From Phycisphaerales bacterium (GTDB taxonomy: Bacteria; Planctomycetota; UBA1135; UBA2386), in the NCBI GenBank assembly GCA_020247305.1, contig JADCJE010000090.1, forward strand, positions 1 through 33,237: DNA of 33,237 nt, read 5' to 3'. The translations under genes were made by a program, and so were the position numbers. Below, in pieces: positions 22,971 through 33,098 of this stretch (the stretch's first letter is position 1; each line of letters opens with the position of its first letter). The notes beneath the pieces are model-generated. The model did not search any database, had not been told where the DNA came from, and saw only the letters and a program-made list of their open reading frames with translations.

Positions 22971-23011
22971 CACTGACGGTTGCCGCCGCGCTGCGGCGGC
23001 AACCGTCAGTG
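22971..23011 (-). terminator. Perfect 19-bp-stem hairpin across the pyrK stop codon
   Basis: CACTGACGGTTGCCGCCGC pairs perfectly with its complement around a 3-nt loop. The TGA of pyrK lies within one arm. No T-run follows on minus, so it may be a Rho-independent terminator lacking the U-tract, an mRNA 3'-end stabiliser or a palindromic repeat. Confidence 0.45.
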
Positions 23012-23797
23012 CGCGTCGTGCACCAGCTCGCAGGCCTCGTACACCGGGCCTTCCATGCACGTGCGCGAGAACGGCCAGCCCTTGAAGCGCGGGCCCTGCA
23101 CCTTGACCGTGCAGCCGTTGCAGACGCCGTAGCCGCAGGCCATGTACGTCTCCAGGCTCAGGAAGCAGCGCAGGCCGCGCTGCTCGCACAGCGCCGCGAC
23201 GGCTTCCATCATCGGATCAGGGCCGCAGCAGAAGACGATCTCGCCCGGCTTCACCTCGCCCTTCTGCAGCAGGTCGTCGAGCAGCGCGGTGACGCGGCCG
23301 CGGAAGCCGAAGCTGCCGTCGTCGGTCGACGCGTGCATGCGCACGAGTCCGGCGAAGTCGTCGATGCCCGACAGCATCTCGCGCGTGCGGCCGCCGAACA
23401 GCAGCCGCAGCGTGCGGCCCTGCGCCTTCGCCTGCCGCGCCAGCAGCAAGAACGGCGCGAGGCCGACGCCGCCGGCGATGCACACCGGGTCGGCGAAGTC
23501 GAGCGGGAACGGCTGGCCGAGCGGGCCGGTGCAGACGATGCCCTCGCCCGGCTGCTGGTCGCACAGCGCGCGCGTGCCCTCGCCGACCGGCTTGATCAGG
23601 AAGCTGCCCCACGACCCGTCGGGCGCGCGGTCGTACAGCGAGAACGGCCGCGGCAGCTGCACCGGCCAACGGCGCTCGGTGCGCAGCATGTAGAACTGGC
23701 CGGGCTGGGTCGCCGGGATCGGGCCCTCGACCTCGAGCGCGTACGAGCCGCCGCCGAGGTCGCGGCGGCGCAGCAGCTTGTGGACCGTGGTCTGCAT
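23006..23797 (-). CDS. pyrK: Dihydroorotate dehydrogenase electron-transfer subunit PyrK
   Basis: The product is 263 aa. RPFSLYD (about 50-56) is the FAD-binding motif and IAGGVGLAP the NAD-binding loop of the ferredoxin-reductase fold. The C-terminal [2Fe-2S] site is Cys221-x4-Cys226-x2-Cys229-x17-Cys247, the PyrK arrangement. PyrK passes electrons from dihydroorotate, via PyrD FMN, to NAD+ in pyrimidine synthesis. The partner pyrD is not adjacent, which is unusual, so another FNR-like role cannot be excluded. TTCGCC, 17 bp, TATGCT (23810-23815 on plus) lies 12 nt before the ATG and suggests its own promoter. It is separated from the upstream operon by 122 bp. Confidence 0.85.
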   Translation of the reverse strand: MQTTVHKLLRRRDLGGGSYALEVEGPIPATQPGQFYMLRTERRWPVQLPRPFSLYDRAPDGSWGSFLIKPVGEGTRALCDQQPGEGIVCTGPLGQPFPLDFADPVCIAGGVGLAPFLLLARQAKAQGRTLRLLFGGRTREMLSGIDDFAGLVRMHASTDDGSFGFRGRVTALLDDLLQKGEVKPGEIVFCCGPDPMMEAVAALCEQRGLRCFLSLETYMACGYGVCNGCTVKVQGPRFKGWPFSRTCMEGPVYEACELVHDAH

Positions 23798-23919
23798 CGG
23801 GGGCGCGGCAGCATAGCGAACGCCCTGCGCGCGGCGAATCCGCAGCGCCGCGGGCTGGCTCGCGCGGCTACACCCGACCGCGCGCCCCCGCATGCCGGCG
23901 ACGGCGTGGCCGAGCGCCG

Positions 23920-25308
23920 CTACGGCGCGCACGGCTGCAGCTCCTGCAGCCGGTTGAACAGCGTGCGCACGCCGATGCCGAGCATCTCGGCCGTGCGCGT
24001 GCGATTGCCGCCGCAGTGCGCCAGCGTGCGCCGAACCAGTTCGCGCTCGACGTCGTCGAGCTTCTTGCCGATCAGCGCCTCCACCGGGTCGCGGGCCATC
24101 AGCGCCACGATCGGCTCGTCGGGCGCAGTCGCCGACGCGGACGCCGCGACCGCCGGCCGGCCTTCGACCGGGGCCACGTGCGCCGCGGCCAACGCGCCGT
24201 CGACGACGTCGCCGGCGCACAGGATGCCAAGGCGCTGCACGACGTTCTGCAGTTCGCGGACGTTGCCGGGCCAGCGCGCCACGCGCAGCACGGCCGCGGC
24301 GTCCGCGGCGAAGAGCAGCCCCGGCCGCGCGAAGTGACGAGCCAGCGGCAGCACGTCGTCCGGACGTTCGCGCAGCGGCGGCACCGTGATCGGCACGACG
24401 TCGAGTCGGTACAGCAGGTCGGCGCGGAAGCGGCCGGCCTCGACCTCGCGGCGCAGGTCGCGGTTGGTCGCGGCGACGACCCGCACGTCGACCGCGATCG
24501 TGCGATTGCCGCCGACGCGCTCGAACTCGCCTTCCTGCAGCACGCGCAGGAGCTTCGCCTGCATCGCCGGCGAGGTCTCGCCGACCTCGTCGAGGAACAG
24601 CGTGCCGCCGTCCGCCAGCTCGAAGCGGCCCTCGCGGCGGCCCTTGGCGCCGGTGAACGCGCCAGCCTCGTGGCCGAACAGCTCGCTCTCCAGCAGCGCC
24701 TCGGGGATCGCGGCGCAGTTCAGCTTCACGAACGGCCTGTCGGCGCGGTCGCTGGCGGCGTGGATGCGCGCGGCGATGCGCTCCTTGCCGGTGCCGGTCT
24801 CGCCGTGGATCAGCACGGTGGCCGTGCTCGGCGCCACGCGCTCGGCGAGCGCGACGACCTGCCGCATCGCCGCCGACGCGGCGACCAGTTCGCCGCCCGC
24901 GGCCTCGCGGCGCAGGTAGCCGTTCTCCCGCAGCAGCCGCCGGCGCTCGCGCATGCGCGACAGCAGCAGCTCCAGGTCTTCGAGGCCGACCGGCTTCTCC
25001 AGCACGTCGTCGGCCCCCTGCCGCATCGCGGTCACGGCGGTGTGCATGGTGCCGTGCGCGGTCACCAGCACGACCGGCCGGCCGGCGTCGGCCTTCTTGG
25101 CGGCGGCGAGCACGGCCATGCCGTCGTGGCGCGGCATGCGCAGGTCGGTGACCACGAGGTCGAACGCCTGCTCGCCGAGCGCTGCGATCGCGGCGGCGCC
25201 GTCGGCGACGGCGCGAACCTCGCAGCCGAACGACTGCAGCGCTTCCTGCAGGAACTCGCGCGACAACGGTTCGTCGTCGGCCAGCAGGACCACTTCGCGC
25301 GCGCTCAC
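23920..25308 (-). CDS. Sigma-54-dependent response regulator (NtrC/FleR-like), operon gene 8
   Basis: The product is 462 aa with a GTG start. The receiver domain (about 5-118) has Asp55 as phospho-acceptor (V-V-T-D-L-R-M-P) and Lys105. The AAA+ domain has Walker A GETGTGK (169-175), the sigma-54-contacting loop GAFTGA (216-221) and Walker B LFLDE (237-241). WPGNVREL leads to a C-terminal Fis-type helix-turn-helix ([20 protein letters not shown]). When phosphorylated it should oligomerise and use ATP to open sigma-54 promoters. Its GTG overlaps the stop of the preceding kinase gene by 4 bp, so the kinase is its likely partner. The kinase/regulator pair resembles FleS-FleR or FlrB-FlrC. It is the last gene of the operon. 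Confidence 0.93.
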   Translation of the reverse strand: MSAREVVLLADDEPLSREFLQEALQSFGCEVRAVADGAAAIAALGEQAFDLVVTDLRMPRHDGMAVLAAAKKADAGRPVVLVTAHGTMHTAVTAMRQGADDVLEKPVGLEDLELLLSRMRERRRLLRENGYLRREAAGGELVAASAAMRQVVALAERVAPSTATVLIHGETGTGKERIAARIHAASDRADRPFVKLNCAAIPEALLESELFGHEAGAFTGAKGRREGRFELADGGTLFLDEVGETSPAMQAKLLRVLQEGEFERVGGNRTIAVDVRVVAATNRDLRREVEAGRFRADLLYRLDVVPITVPPLRERPDDVLPLARHFARPGLLFAADAAAVLRVARWPGNVRELQNVVQRLGILCAGDVVDGALAAAHVAPVEGRPAVAASASATAPDEPIVALMARDPVEALIGKKLDDVERELVRRTLAHCGGNRTRTAEMLGIGVRTLFNRLQELQPCAP

Positions 25309-26393
25309 GTCGACGCCTCATGCGCCCCGGCCGGAGCGTCGGCGTGGAGCGGCATGCGGATGCGGAAGCGCGCGCCCGGTTCGCCGGGATTGAGCAGCGC
25401 GATGTCGCCGCCCAGGCACGCCAGCACGCGCACGCACAGCGGCAGGCCGAGGCCGGTGCCGCGTTCCTTGGTCGACAGGAACGGCTCGAACGCGCGGCCG
25501 CCGACGTGCGCGGGCACGCCGGGGCCGTCGTCCTCGACGATCAGTTCCAGGCGGTCGCCCGCGACCGCGGCCTGCAGCGACAGCTTGACCGCCGGGGCCG
25601 CCTCCAGCGCGTTGCGCAGCAGGTTGGCGAGCACGCGCACGAGCGCGTCGGCTTCGACGCGCGCGTCGCGGTCGCCGGCCAGTTGCACGCGCACCTCGGG
25701 GATGCCGACGGTGGCCGCGGCCTCGGCGACGGCGGCGGCGACGGTGGCCGCCCGGCCGCGCAGTCGCTCTGGCCGCGCGAACGCCAGCAGCGACTTGACG
25801 ATGTCGTCGACCTGCTTCACGCCCTGCACGATCTTGCCGGCGAAGCGCCGCATCTGCGCCGGGTCGTCGCTGCGTTCGAGCAGCGCCGCGAAACCCTGCA
25901 CGCCGTTCAGCGGGTTCTTGACGTCATGGGCGATGCCGAGCGCCAGCTCGGACAGCCCGGCGAGGCGGTCGAGGCGATGCACCTCGCGCTGCAGGCGCTG
26001 CACCGCCGAGCGGTCCTCCAGCAGCACCAGTTCGCCGTCGGGCAGCGGCACGCGGCGGACGAGCACGGCGACGGCCCCGCAGGCGACCTCGCCGGCGGCG
26101 GCAGCCTCCAGCTCGACACCGTGCCGGCGGGCCTCGCCGCAGAGCCGCTCGGCGGCGACGTTGCGGCGGACGGCGCGGCCGTCGGCGCGCAGCTCGCAGA
26201 CGCCGATCGGCAGCGCCGCGAACACGGCGTCGCGCTCGGCGAGCGCCTGCTGCAGCGACGCATTGGCGGCGCGCAGTTCGCCGTCGACGGCGTCGGCGCG
26301 GGCCTTCAGCGCCACGTAGCTGCGCTCCAGTTCGCGCGCGGCGACGACGAACTGGGCGAAGCCGTCGGCGAGGCGTTCCGCTGCGAGGGTCAC
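25305..26393 (-). CDS. Soluble PAS-type sensor histidine kinase, operon gene 7
   Basis: The product is 362 aa from the GTG at 26393, which overlaps the previous stop (GTGA). It has no membrane segment. Residues about 15-58 form a coiled coil, 58-130 a PAS-like domain, and 140-205 the dimerisation/phosphotransfer domain with His156 in IAHDVKNPL. The C-terminal ATPase domain has NLLRNALEAA (N box), VEDDGPGVP (G1) and GTGLGL (G2). It would autophosphorylate on His156 and pass phosphate to a response regulator, most simply the one encoded next. Soluble PAS kinases of this design (FlgS, FleS, FlrB) check flagellar assembly in other bacteria; that role here is inferred from family and from the nearby flagellin gene. 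Confidence 0.93.
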   Translation of the reverse strand: MTLAAERLADGFAQFVVAARELERSYVALKARADAVDGELRAANASLQQALAERDAVFAALPIGVCELRADGRAVRRNVAAERLCGEARRHGVELEAAAAGEVACGAVAVLVRRVPLPDGELVLLEDRSAVQRLQREVHRLDRLAGLSELALGIAHDVKNPLNGVQGFAALLERSDDPAQMRRFAGKIVQGVKQVDDIVKSLLAFARPERLRGRAATVAAAVAEAAATVGIPEVRVQLAGDRDARVEADALVRVLANLLRNALEAAPAVKLSLQAAVAGDRLELIVEDDGPGVPAHVGGRAFEPFLSTKERGTGLGLPLCVRVLACLGGDIALLNPGEPGARFRIRMPLHADAPAGAHEAST

Positions 26394-27517
26394 TTCGCGT
26401 CGGCTCCCGGCCAGACGATCGCGTCGATGGTCGCGGCTGCGTCGTAGGCGCCGTGCAGGTTGGTCCAGCGGAAGTGCTCCAGCGCCGTCTGCGCCGCCTT
26501 GCCCCACGGTCCGAGCACCTCGGCATCGGCGGCCTTCACGACGTCGCGCGCGGCGATCTGCAGCCACGGCGTCCGCACCTCCTGCTCGCGCTTCTCCCAT
26601 TCGCGACCGCCCGCGCCGGGCGCGAGGCCGTCGTAGCGCTCGGCGTGCCGGAACAGCAGTTCGAGGGCGCGGCCCTGGCAGAACAGCACCTCGAAGGGCG
26701 CGTCCTTGGCGCGGACGTGCGGCGCCAGCACCTCGATCGCGCGGTGCAGTCGCTCCACGGCGCGCTCGGCGAGTTGCTTCGCGGTGGCTTCGTCGCCGGC
26801 GACGCGGCGGGCCGCGGCTTCGTCGACGAGCGCCTGTCCAGCCTTCAGCAGCGACGCAGCGATGCGCTGGTGGTCGTTGCACCCGACGATCTGGGCCTGC
26901 ACGGGGCCGAGCGTCGTCAGGCTGGTGGCCGGGGCCGGCGTCGGCGCGCTCGCGGACGCCGCGGGCGCCGTCTCGCCGGCGGGCGCGCCGGGCGCCGCGG
27001 GCGCGTCGAACAGCGCCAGCGGGGCGTTCGCGCCCGCCTGTGCCGCCGCGGCCGCCTCCTGCCGCTGGCGCGACGCCCGCGTCGGCACCGGTCGGCCGGC
27101 GGCCGGCACGGCGACGATCGGCTGGCGCACCGCCTCGACGGCCTTGGCCTCGGCGGCGGCGCGCGCCTGCTCGAGGATCGAACGCTGCCGTTCGTACGCC
27201 TCGCGCAGCACCGTCGTCGCCGCGGCCTCCTCGCGCAACTGCGCCTGCATGCGATCGAGCGCCTCGGCCGTCGCCGGCACGGCGGGCGTGAACGCCCGCT
27301 CGGTGGCGTCGAGGCTCGTCGTGGGCAGCAGGCCCAGGTCGTGGCGATAGCGCAGGTCGAACAAACGCTCGGCCTCGGCGCGACTCTGTTGCAGGGACCG
27401 CTCGGCGCGCAGCCGGTCGGCCTCGGGATCGCGCGGGCGCTCGGACTGGGCGGCGAGGCCGGCGGCGGCGCCGAAGGCGGCGCACGCCAGCGCGACGAGG
27501 GCGCGGCGCGGGCTCAT
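26390..27517 (-). CDS. Secreted coiled-coil protein of unknown function, operon gene 6
   Basis: The product is 375 aa from an ATG overlapping the previous stop (ATGA). Residues 1-23 form a signal peptide ending in Leu-Ala-Ala-Gln. Residues about 30-60 and 85-145 are charged helices rich in Glu, Arg, Ala and Gln, typical of coiled coil. An Ala/Pro-rich linker covers about 145-215. The C-terminal part (about 215-375) is helical, with a repeat-like arrangement (AERAVERLHRAIEVLAPHVR and later helices). No enzyme motif is present. It is probably an exported structural or binding protein that works with the products of operon genes 4 and 5. I do not recognise a family. Confidence 0.75.
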   Translation of the reverse strand: MSPRRALVALACAAFGAAAGLAAQSERPRDPEADRLRAERSLQQSRAEAERLFDLRYRHDLGLLPTTSLDATERAFTPAVPATAEALDRMQAQLREEAAATTVLREAYERQRSILEQARAAAEAKAVEAVRQPIVAVPAAGRPVPTRASRQRQEAAAAAQAGANAPLALFDAPAAPGAPAGETAPAASASAPTPAPATSLTTLGPVQAQIVGCNDHQRIAASLLKAGQALVDEAAARRVAGDEATAKQLAERAVERLHRAIEVLAPHVRAKDAPFEVLFCQGRALELLFRHAERYDGLAPGAGGREWEKREQEVRTPWLQIAARDVVKAADAEVLGPWGKAAQTALEHFRWTNLHGAYDAAATIDAIVWPGADAK

Positions 27518-29157
27518 CGCAGGATCCCCCGGTAGGCGTCGGCGGCGTGCTCCAGCTTGCCGATGCGCGTGTAGGCGTCGCCGATCATCGTCGCGCAGCG
27601 GCTGCGCAGTTCGGCGTCCTCGATGCGCGGCGCGAGCCGGATCGCGAGCGCGGGGAACTCGTCGACGTGTCCGCTGGTCGTGGCCTGGTCGTACAACGCC
27701 TTGACGGTGCGGTACCGCGCCTGGTCGCCGACGGTCCCTTGCCGGTCGGCCCACGGCGCCGCGACGGCCATCGCGCGCTGCCACTGGCGGTCGGCGAGCA
27801 GCGCGTCGACGAGGAACAGCGTCAGCTCGGGTTCGTCGTCGCGCAGGACGATCTTCTCCAGTTCCTGGAAGGCGACCTCCTTGTCGCCGAGCGCGAGCGC
27901 GCTGCGGGCCCAGACCTTGAAGGCGCGTTCGCGCCACGCCGGCGCGAGGCTGCCGAGGTGGCGCGTGCGCGCCTCGGTGCTGGCGGCGCGGGCCTGCATG
28001 TAGCGGTCGAGCGCGAGGTAGCTCTCGGCCAGCATGACGTTGGCGGGGCCGACGCGCTCGTCGACGCCGGCGTGGATCAGGAACCACTCCAACGCGCGCA
28101 GCGCGAGGTCCTGGTTGCCGATGCCGTGGGCGCCGTAGCCGAGCAGGTAGTGGTAGTCGAGAAAGCGGCGCTCGTCGAGGCCGCCGAACCACTGCGACGC
28201 GCGCAGCAGTTGCAGCGTCGCGTCGACGCGGTCCGGTCGTTCGCAGACCATCTGCGCCTCGGCGGTCAGCAACCACACGTCGGCCATCGCCGGCGAACCG
28301 ACGAGGCGCGCGGTGCGGGCGCCGAGCTCGTGCTGGCAGCGCCCGGCCTCCTCGCGCATCACCTCGGGCTCGGTCGCGGCGGTCGCCTGCCCGAGCAGGG
28401 AGCGGCCGAGCAGCACCGTCGCGTCGGCGGCCTCCGGCGCGGACGGCATCGAGTCGAGGATGCGGCGCGACCAGGCCTCCGCCTTGGCGAACTCGGCCTT
28501 GCGGCGCGCGGCGTCGCGGCTGCCGGCGGCGATCTCGGCGTGGCAGCGGCTCAGGCGCAGCGCCGCCGCGGCGACGTGGTCGTGCGGCCGCTGCTCCCAC
28601 GCCTCGGTGAAGAACGGAATCGCCGCCGCGAGGTCGCCGTTCTGCGCGAGGACCTCGCCGAGGCTCATGCGCGCGCCGACGCCTTCCTTCTGCACGATGG
28701 GCTCGAACTTCAGCTCGTCGCGCAGGAACGAGCGGTACCACTGGTCGGCGAGCGAGCGCAGCCGCTGCCGGCCCGCTTCGGTCTCGGCCGACGGCGTGCG
28801 CACCACGTGCAGCGTCGCGCGTGCGCCGTCGGCGCCGCGCGCTTCGTCGAACAGGCAGTCCGCCCCGGCCGCGATCGCGATCAACTGCGCCGCCATGCGC
28901 GGGTCTTGATCGGTGAAGCTGAGGTCGACCGCCGCGAAGCGCAGGTCGTTCTCCAGCACGGTGCTCTCGACGACGAGGTTCCAGCCGCAGGCGACCGCGA
29001 GCCCGCGCAGGGCGTCGAGGCACGCAATGGCGCGGGCGTCGGCGTCGACGACGGCGCGCGGCACGCCGTCGGCGGACGCGATCTCGCGGCGGACGAACGG
29101 CGACTCCTGCGCGGCGAGGGACGCGAGCGCGCACAGCGCGGCGAGCAGGGCCTTCAC
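27514..29157 (-). CDS. Secreted STN-like/TPR protein, operon gene 5
   Basis: The product is 547 aa from the GTG that overlaps the previous stop. Residues 1-16 form a short signal peptide (LAALCALASLAAQ). Residues about 43-120 look like an STN domain, the small domain at the N-terminus of secretins and TonB receptors: L-D-A-L-R-G-L-A-V-A-C-G-W-N-L-V-V, then a V-D-L-S-F-like strand and L-I-A-I-A-A-G. From about 130 to the end the protein is a row of helical TPR-like repeats (GEVLAQNGDLAAAIPFFTEA is the clearest). This suggests a periplasmic or outer-membrane scaffold. No pore domain of a secretin follows, so it is not a secretin itself. The STN call is by eye and moderate. Confidence 0.75.
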   Translation of the reverse strand: MKALLAALCALASLAAQESPFVRREIASADGVPRAVVDADARAIACLDALRGLAVACGWNLVVESTVLENDLRFAAVDLSFTDQDPRMAAQLIAIAAGADCLFDEARGADGARATLHVVRTPSAETEAGRQRLRSLADQWYRSFLRDELKFEPIVQKEGVGARMSLGEVLAQNGDLAAAIPFFTEAWEQRPHDHVAAAALRLSRCHAEIAAGSRDAARRKAEFAKAEAWSRRILDSMPSAPEAADATVLLGRSLLGQATAATEPEVMREEAGRCQHELGARTARLVGSPAMADVWLLTAEAQMVCERPDRVDATLQLLRASQWFGGLDERRFLDYHYLLGYGAHGIGNQDLALRALEWFLIHAGVDERVGPANVMLAESYLALDRYMQARAASTEARTRHLGSLAPAWRERAFKVWARSALALGDKEVAFQELEKIVLRDDEPELTLFLVDALLADRQWQRAMAVAAPWADRQGTVGDQARYRTVKALYDQATTSGHVDEFPALAIRLAPRIEDAELRSRCATMIGDAYTRIGKLEHAADAYRGILR

Positions 29158-30125
29158 TTGCCCTCCTCGGCGGCGTTGGCCTTGAGTTCCTGCAGGCGTG
29201 CCGCGGCTTCCTGCAGCTTGCGCGCGCGCTCTTGCTCTGCGCCGACGCCCGCCTGGTCGCGGTAGCTGTCGCCGAGTTCGAGGTAGGCCTGGGCGACGTG
29301 CTTGTAGAGCCACGACGGCACCTGCCGCTGCTGCAGCAGGAAACGGGCCCACACGCGGCGCAGCGATTCCTGGTCGCCGCTCGCGGCCGCCGCCTTCGCC
29401 ATCGCCACGAGATCGGCCGGCAGGGAGTGGCTCTGGCCGATGCCGGCGGCGCGCTGCGCGAACTCCTGCGCCCGCCCGAAGTCGTTGGCGAGGCTGGCGT
29501 AGTGCGACAGCATGTTGAGCACGTTGACCTGCTGGCTCGGCTGCAGCGTCGTCGTGCCGGCGAGGTAGGTCTCCAGCGTCGCCACCGCCGCCGCGTACTC
29601 GCCGCGGTCGGCGGCCGCGAGCGCCTGCTGGAACGGCGCGTTGAACGCGCGCAGCGCGGCGTCGTGCTTGGGCGGCGCCGACGTCGCCGGGGCGGGCGTC
29701 GCGGCGACGTCGGTCGGCGCAGTCGTGGTCTTGCTCGTCGTCGCGGTGGTCGCGGGCGGCAGCGAAGCCACCACCACGAGGGCGACGAGGTTGACGAACA
29801 GCACGGCGCCGAACACGAGGTCGAAGCGGCGGCGGCGCGGCGCAGCAGCCGGCGTCGACGTCGGCGCTGGCGGCAACTGCGCGGCGGCGGCGGCGAGCGC
29901 CTTCTCGCCGGCGGCGATCGCGGCGCGCGCGGCGCGCAGGGCCTCGGCTTCGAGGTTCGGCGCGGCAGGCGCCGCAGGCGAATCCGCCATCAACGACGGC
30001 AGCGGCCCGGCGGCAGGCGTCGCCAGCGCCGTGGCGGCCGGCGGCGGCGTGGTCGCCGGCGCAGCGGCGGGCGCCGCGGACACGGCGGGCGTCGCGGACG
30101 GATGGGTTGCGTGGTCGTCGCTCAC
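29154..30125 (-). CDS. Membrane-anchored helical-repeat protein, operon gene 4
   Basis: The product is 323 aa from the GTG that overlaps the previous stop. The first 100 residues are a cytoplasmic Ala/Pro/Thr-rich tail with one helix (about 58-82). RRRR is followed by a single membrane helix (about 103-121). After a Thr/Ala-rich spacer, residues about 150-323 form TPR-like helices (AADRGEYAAAVATLETYLA and YKHVAQAYLELGDSY) and end in a charged helix. The positive-inside rule puts the repeat domain outside the cytoplasm. It could link cytoplasmic signalling proteins to the two exported proteins encoded downstream. No family recognised. Confidence 0.75.
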   Translation of the reverse strand: MSDDHATHPSATPAVSAAPAAAPATTPPPAATALATPAAGPLPSLMADSPAAPAAPNLEAEALRAARAAIAAGEKALAAAAAQLPPAPTSTPAAAPRRRRFDLVFGAVLFVNLVALVVVASLPPATTATTSKTTTAPTDVAATPAPATSAPPKHDAALRAFNAPFQQALAAADRGEYAAAVATLETYLAGTTTLQPSQQVNVLNMLSHYASLANDFGRAQEFAQRAAGIGQSHSLPADLVAMAKAAAASGDQESLRRVWARFLLQQRQVPSWLYKHVAQAYLELGDSYRDQAGVGAEQERARKLQEAAARLQELKANAAEEGK

Positions 30126-30826
30126 GGTTCGCTCCAGAGTTCGGCGAGGTCGGCCGGCAACGGATCGCCGGCTGCGGGCTTCATCGGCATGCCATGGGAA
30201 GTTCCATGAACCGGGTCGGCAGGATCTGCCGGGTGGGCGTTCGCCGGCGCGCCGGAGGCATCGACCCGCCGCCATCGGCAGGTGACGCGCACGCCGTCGC
30301 CGCGCCGTGCGACGGCAATCTCGCCGCCCGGCACGACCGCGGGCGCAGCGACGCCAGCCGGCAGGTCGGCGACCAGGGTCGCCAGCAGACCGTCGTCGTA
30401 CAGGCGCACCGTCGCCGCCGCCGGCCATCCGGCGACGAGGCTCGTCAGCGCCGCGGCAGCCGCCGGCGGCAGGGGCGGCAACGGCGCGGCCGTCGGCGGC
30501 GGCGCCAACGCCGCCAGCACGGCCGCGAGGCGCGCCGGCAGCACCGGCTTGGTCAGCACCTCGGCCAGTGCGTGCCCATCGCCGATCTCGTCGGGATGGC
30601 CGCTGATCGCGACCACCGGACAGCGCGCGAGCGCCAGGAAGTCGCCGGCGACGCCATCGGGCAGCCGCCAGTCGGTCACGATGGCGTCGTAGCCGAGGCC
30701 GTCGGCCAGCGCCGTGCGCGCTGAGGCGCAGTCGATCGCAGTGCGCACGTCGTGGCCGCGCCGGCGCAACAGCAGCGCCAGGCCCTCGCGGATGCCGGCT
30801 TCGTCGTCGACGAGCAGCAGCTTCAT
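30122..30826 (-). CDS. Stand-alone receiver protein with unknown C-terminal domain, operon gene 3
   Basis: The product is 234 aa from an ATG overlapping the previous stop (ATGA). The receiver domain is about 1-112: acidic pair D7-D8 (V-D-D-E), phospho-acceptor Asp52 in T-D-W-R-L-P-D-G, switch Ser75 and Lys93 in L-T-K-P. After a Pro/Ala linker the C-terminal 110 residues have no helix-turn-helix, AAA+ or enzyme motif. They contain a beta-like stretch (VRLYDDGLLATLVADLP and EIAVARRGDGVRVTCRW) and a polar Pro/His tail ending in L-A-E-L-W-S-E-P. It is probably a phosphorylation-controlled protein-protein switch rather than a transcription factor. Gene order makes the short kinase encoded just before it the likely phosphodonor. 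Confidence 0.85.
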   Translation of the reverse strand: MKLLLVDDEAGIREGLALLLRRRGHDVRTAIDCASARTALADGLGYDAIVTDWRLPDGVAGDFLALARCPVVAISGHPDEIGDGHALAEVLTKPVLPARLAAVLAALAPPPTAAPLPPLPPAAAAALTSLVAGWPAAATVRLYDDGLLATLVADLPAGVAAPAVVPGGEIAVARRGDGVRVTCRWRRVDASGAPANAHPADPADPVHGTSHGMPMKPAAGDPLPADLAELWSEP

Positions 30827-31454
30827 GCCGTCGCGACCCCGGCGACGGCCGCCGGCAAGCGCACGGTGAAGCGCGCGCCCTGCGGCATCGGCGCGCAGGC
30901 GACCTCGCCGCCGTGCGCTGCAGCGGTCGTTGCGACGACGTGCAGGCCTAGGCCCGCGCCGCCGGTCGCGCTCCAACCGGGTTCGAACAGCCGCGCGGCG
31001 TCGGCGGCGGCGATGCCGCGGCCGTCGTCCTCGACGGCGACGATGCAGTCGCCGGAACCGGACCGCAGGTCGATGCGGACGCGCCGCGCGCCGCTGCGGC
31101 GGGCGTTCTCGCACAGGTTGTCGAACAGCCGCTCCAGCCGCGCGGCGTCGCCTTCGACGGACGCCGTGCCGGCGACCGTCAGCTCGGCGCCGTGGCGCGC
31201 GGCAACGACCGCGAGCACCGCCGCGAGGTCGAGCGGACGGCGGGCGACCGCGAGACCGCGCGCCTGCGCCAGCCAGCCGTCGGCGAGCGCTGCGGCGCGC
31301 TGCAGGTCGCGCACCACGCCGTCGACGAGCCCCGCGCGCGGGTCGTCGTCGTCGAGCAGTTCGCGCGCCGCCAACGCCCCCATCAGCGCCGACGCCAGCG
31401 GGTTCCGCAGCTCGTGGCCGAGGACCCCCGCCAACCGCTCGGGGGCAACGGCGG

Positions 31455-31458
<4 letters not shown>
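30823..31458 (-). CDS. Minimal histidine kinase lacking a sensor domain, operon gene 2
   Basis: The product is 211 aa from the GTG overlapping the stop of the sigma-54 activator gene. His15 in G-H-E-L-R-N-P-L is only 15 residues from the N-terminus, so there is no input domain and no membrane segment. The ATPase domain has NLCENARRSGA (N box), VEDDGRGIA (G1) and GGAGLGLHV (G2). The family autophosphorylates on His and transfers phosphate to receiver Asp residues. With receiver proteins encoded on both sides it could serve either or both. A longer upstream frame exists but overlaps the activator gene and reads as non-protein. Input probably comes from binding another protein. Confidence 0.88.
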
Positions 31459-32876
<1,418 letters not shown>

Positions 32877-32983
32877 GGCCGACTTGTCGTTTCGTGCAGC
32901 GGTCCGGTCCTCCGGAGGCCGCGGGATCACCTTGCCATGGCGACTTTCGACACACCGGGCGTCGGACTTTTGGTCACTTGACG

Positions 32984-33009
32984 GAAAATCCGCGGATTCG
33001 GGCCGATCC
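32984..33009 (+). promoter_or_regulatory. Possible sigma-28 (FliA) promoter for flagellin
   Basis: GAAA (32984-32987), 14 bp, GCCGATCC (33002-33009) resembles the FliA consensus TAAA-N15-GCCGATAA, with one base shorter spacing and two mismatches in the -10. It is 90 bp before the flagellin ATG. Plausible but weak. Confidence 0.3.
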
Positions 33010-33098
33010 CGCGCCTCCGCGCTCAAGGCGCCGACGGCATCGCCGGAGCATCGACGCAAGGCAAGGCCGAACAGGCCGCATCAAAGGCAAGGTGAGTC

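Larger units (their letters stand above)
22384..23005. other. 622-bp repeat-rich intergenic region
   Basis: No gene is seen. From left to right it holds: copy 2 of the 70-bp element (22426-22495); a low-GC inverted repeat of CTCTGTG units (22606-22710); two 55-bp direct repeats at 76-bp spacing (22828-22958); and a perfect 41-bp hairpin overlapping the pyrK stop (22971-23011). It lies downstream of pyrK and upstream of rtcB, both on minus. TAACGT, about 15 nt before the rtcB ATG, is a weak -10 candidate. Confidence 0.6.

Noticed and set aside
22546..23189. Protein genes in the repeat-rich region (several open frames on both strands)
   Set aside because: The translations consist of the repeat units and Arg/Ala/Pro-rich stretches, with no SD and no protein-like pattern.
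26390..29134. 914-codon minus frame as a fusion of operon genes 5 and 6
   Set aside because: The N-terminal part of this frame is Arg-rich shadow of gene 5. Gene 6 begins at an ATG that overlaps the stop of gene 5.
32877..33098. Sigma-54 promoter for flagellin (GG upstream of a TTGCC at 32931)
   Set aside because: The GG-to-GC spacing is one or two bases short, and the site is far from the start codon.
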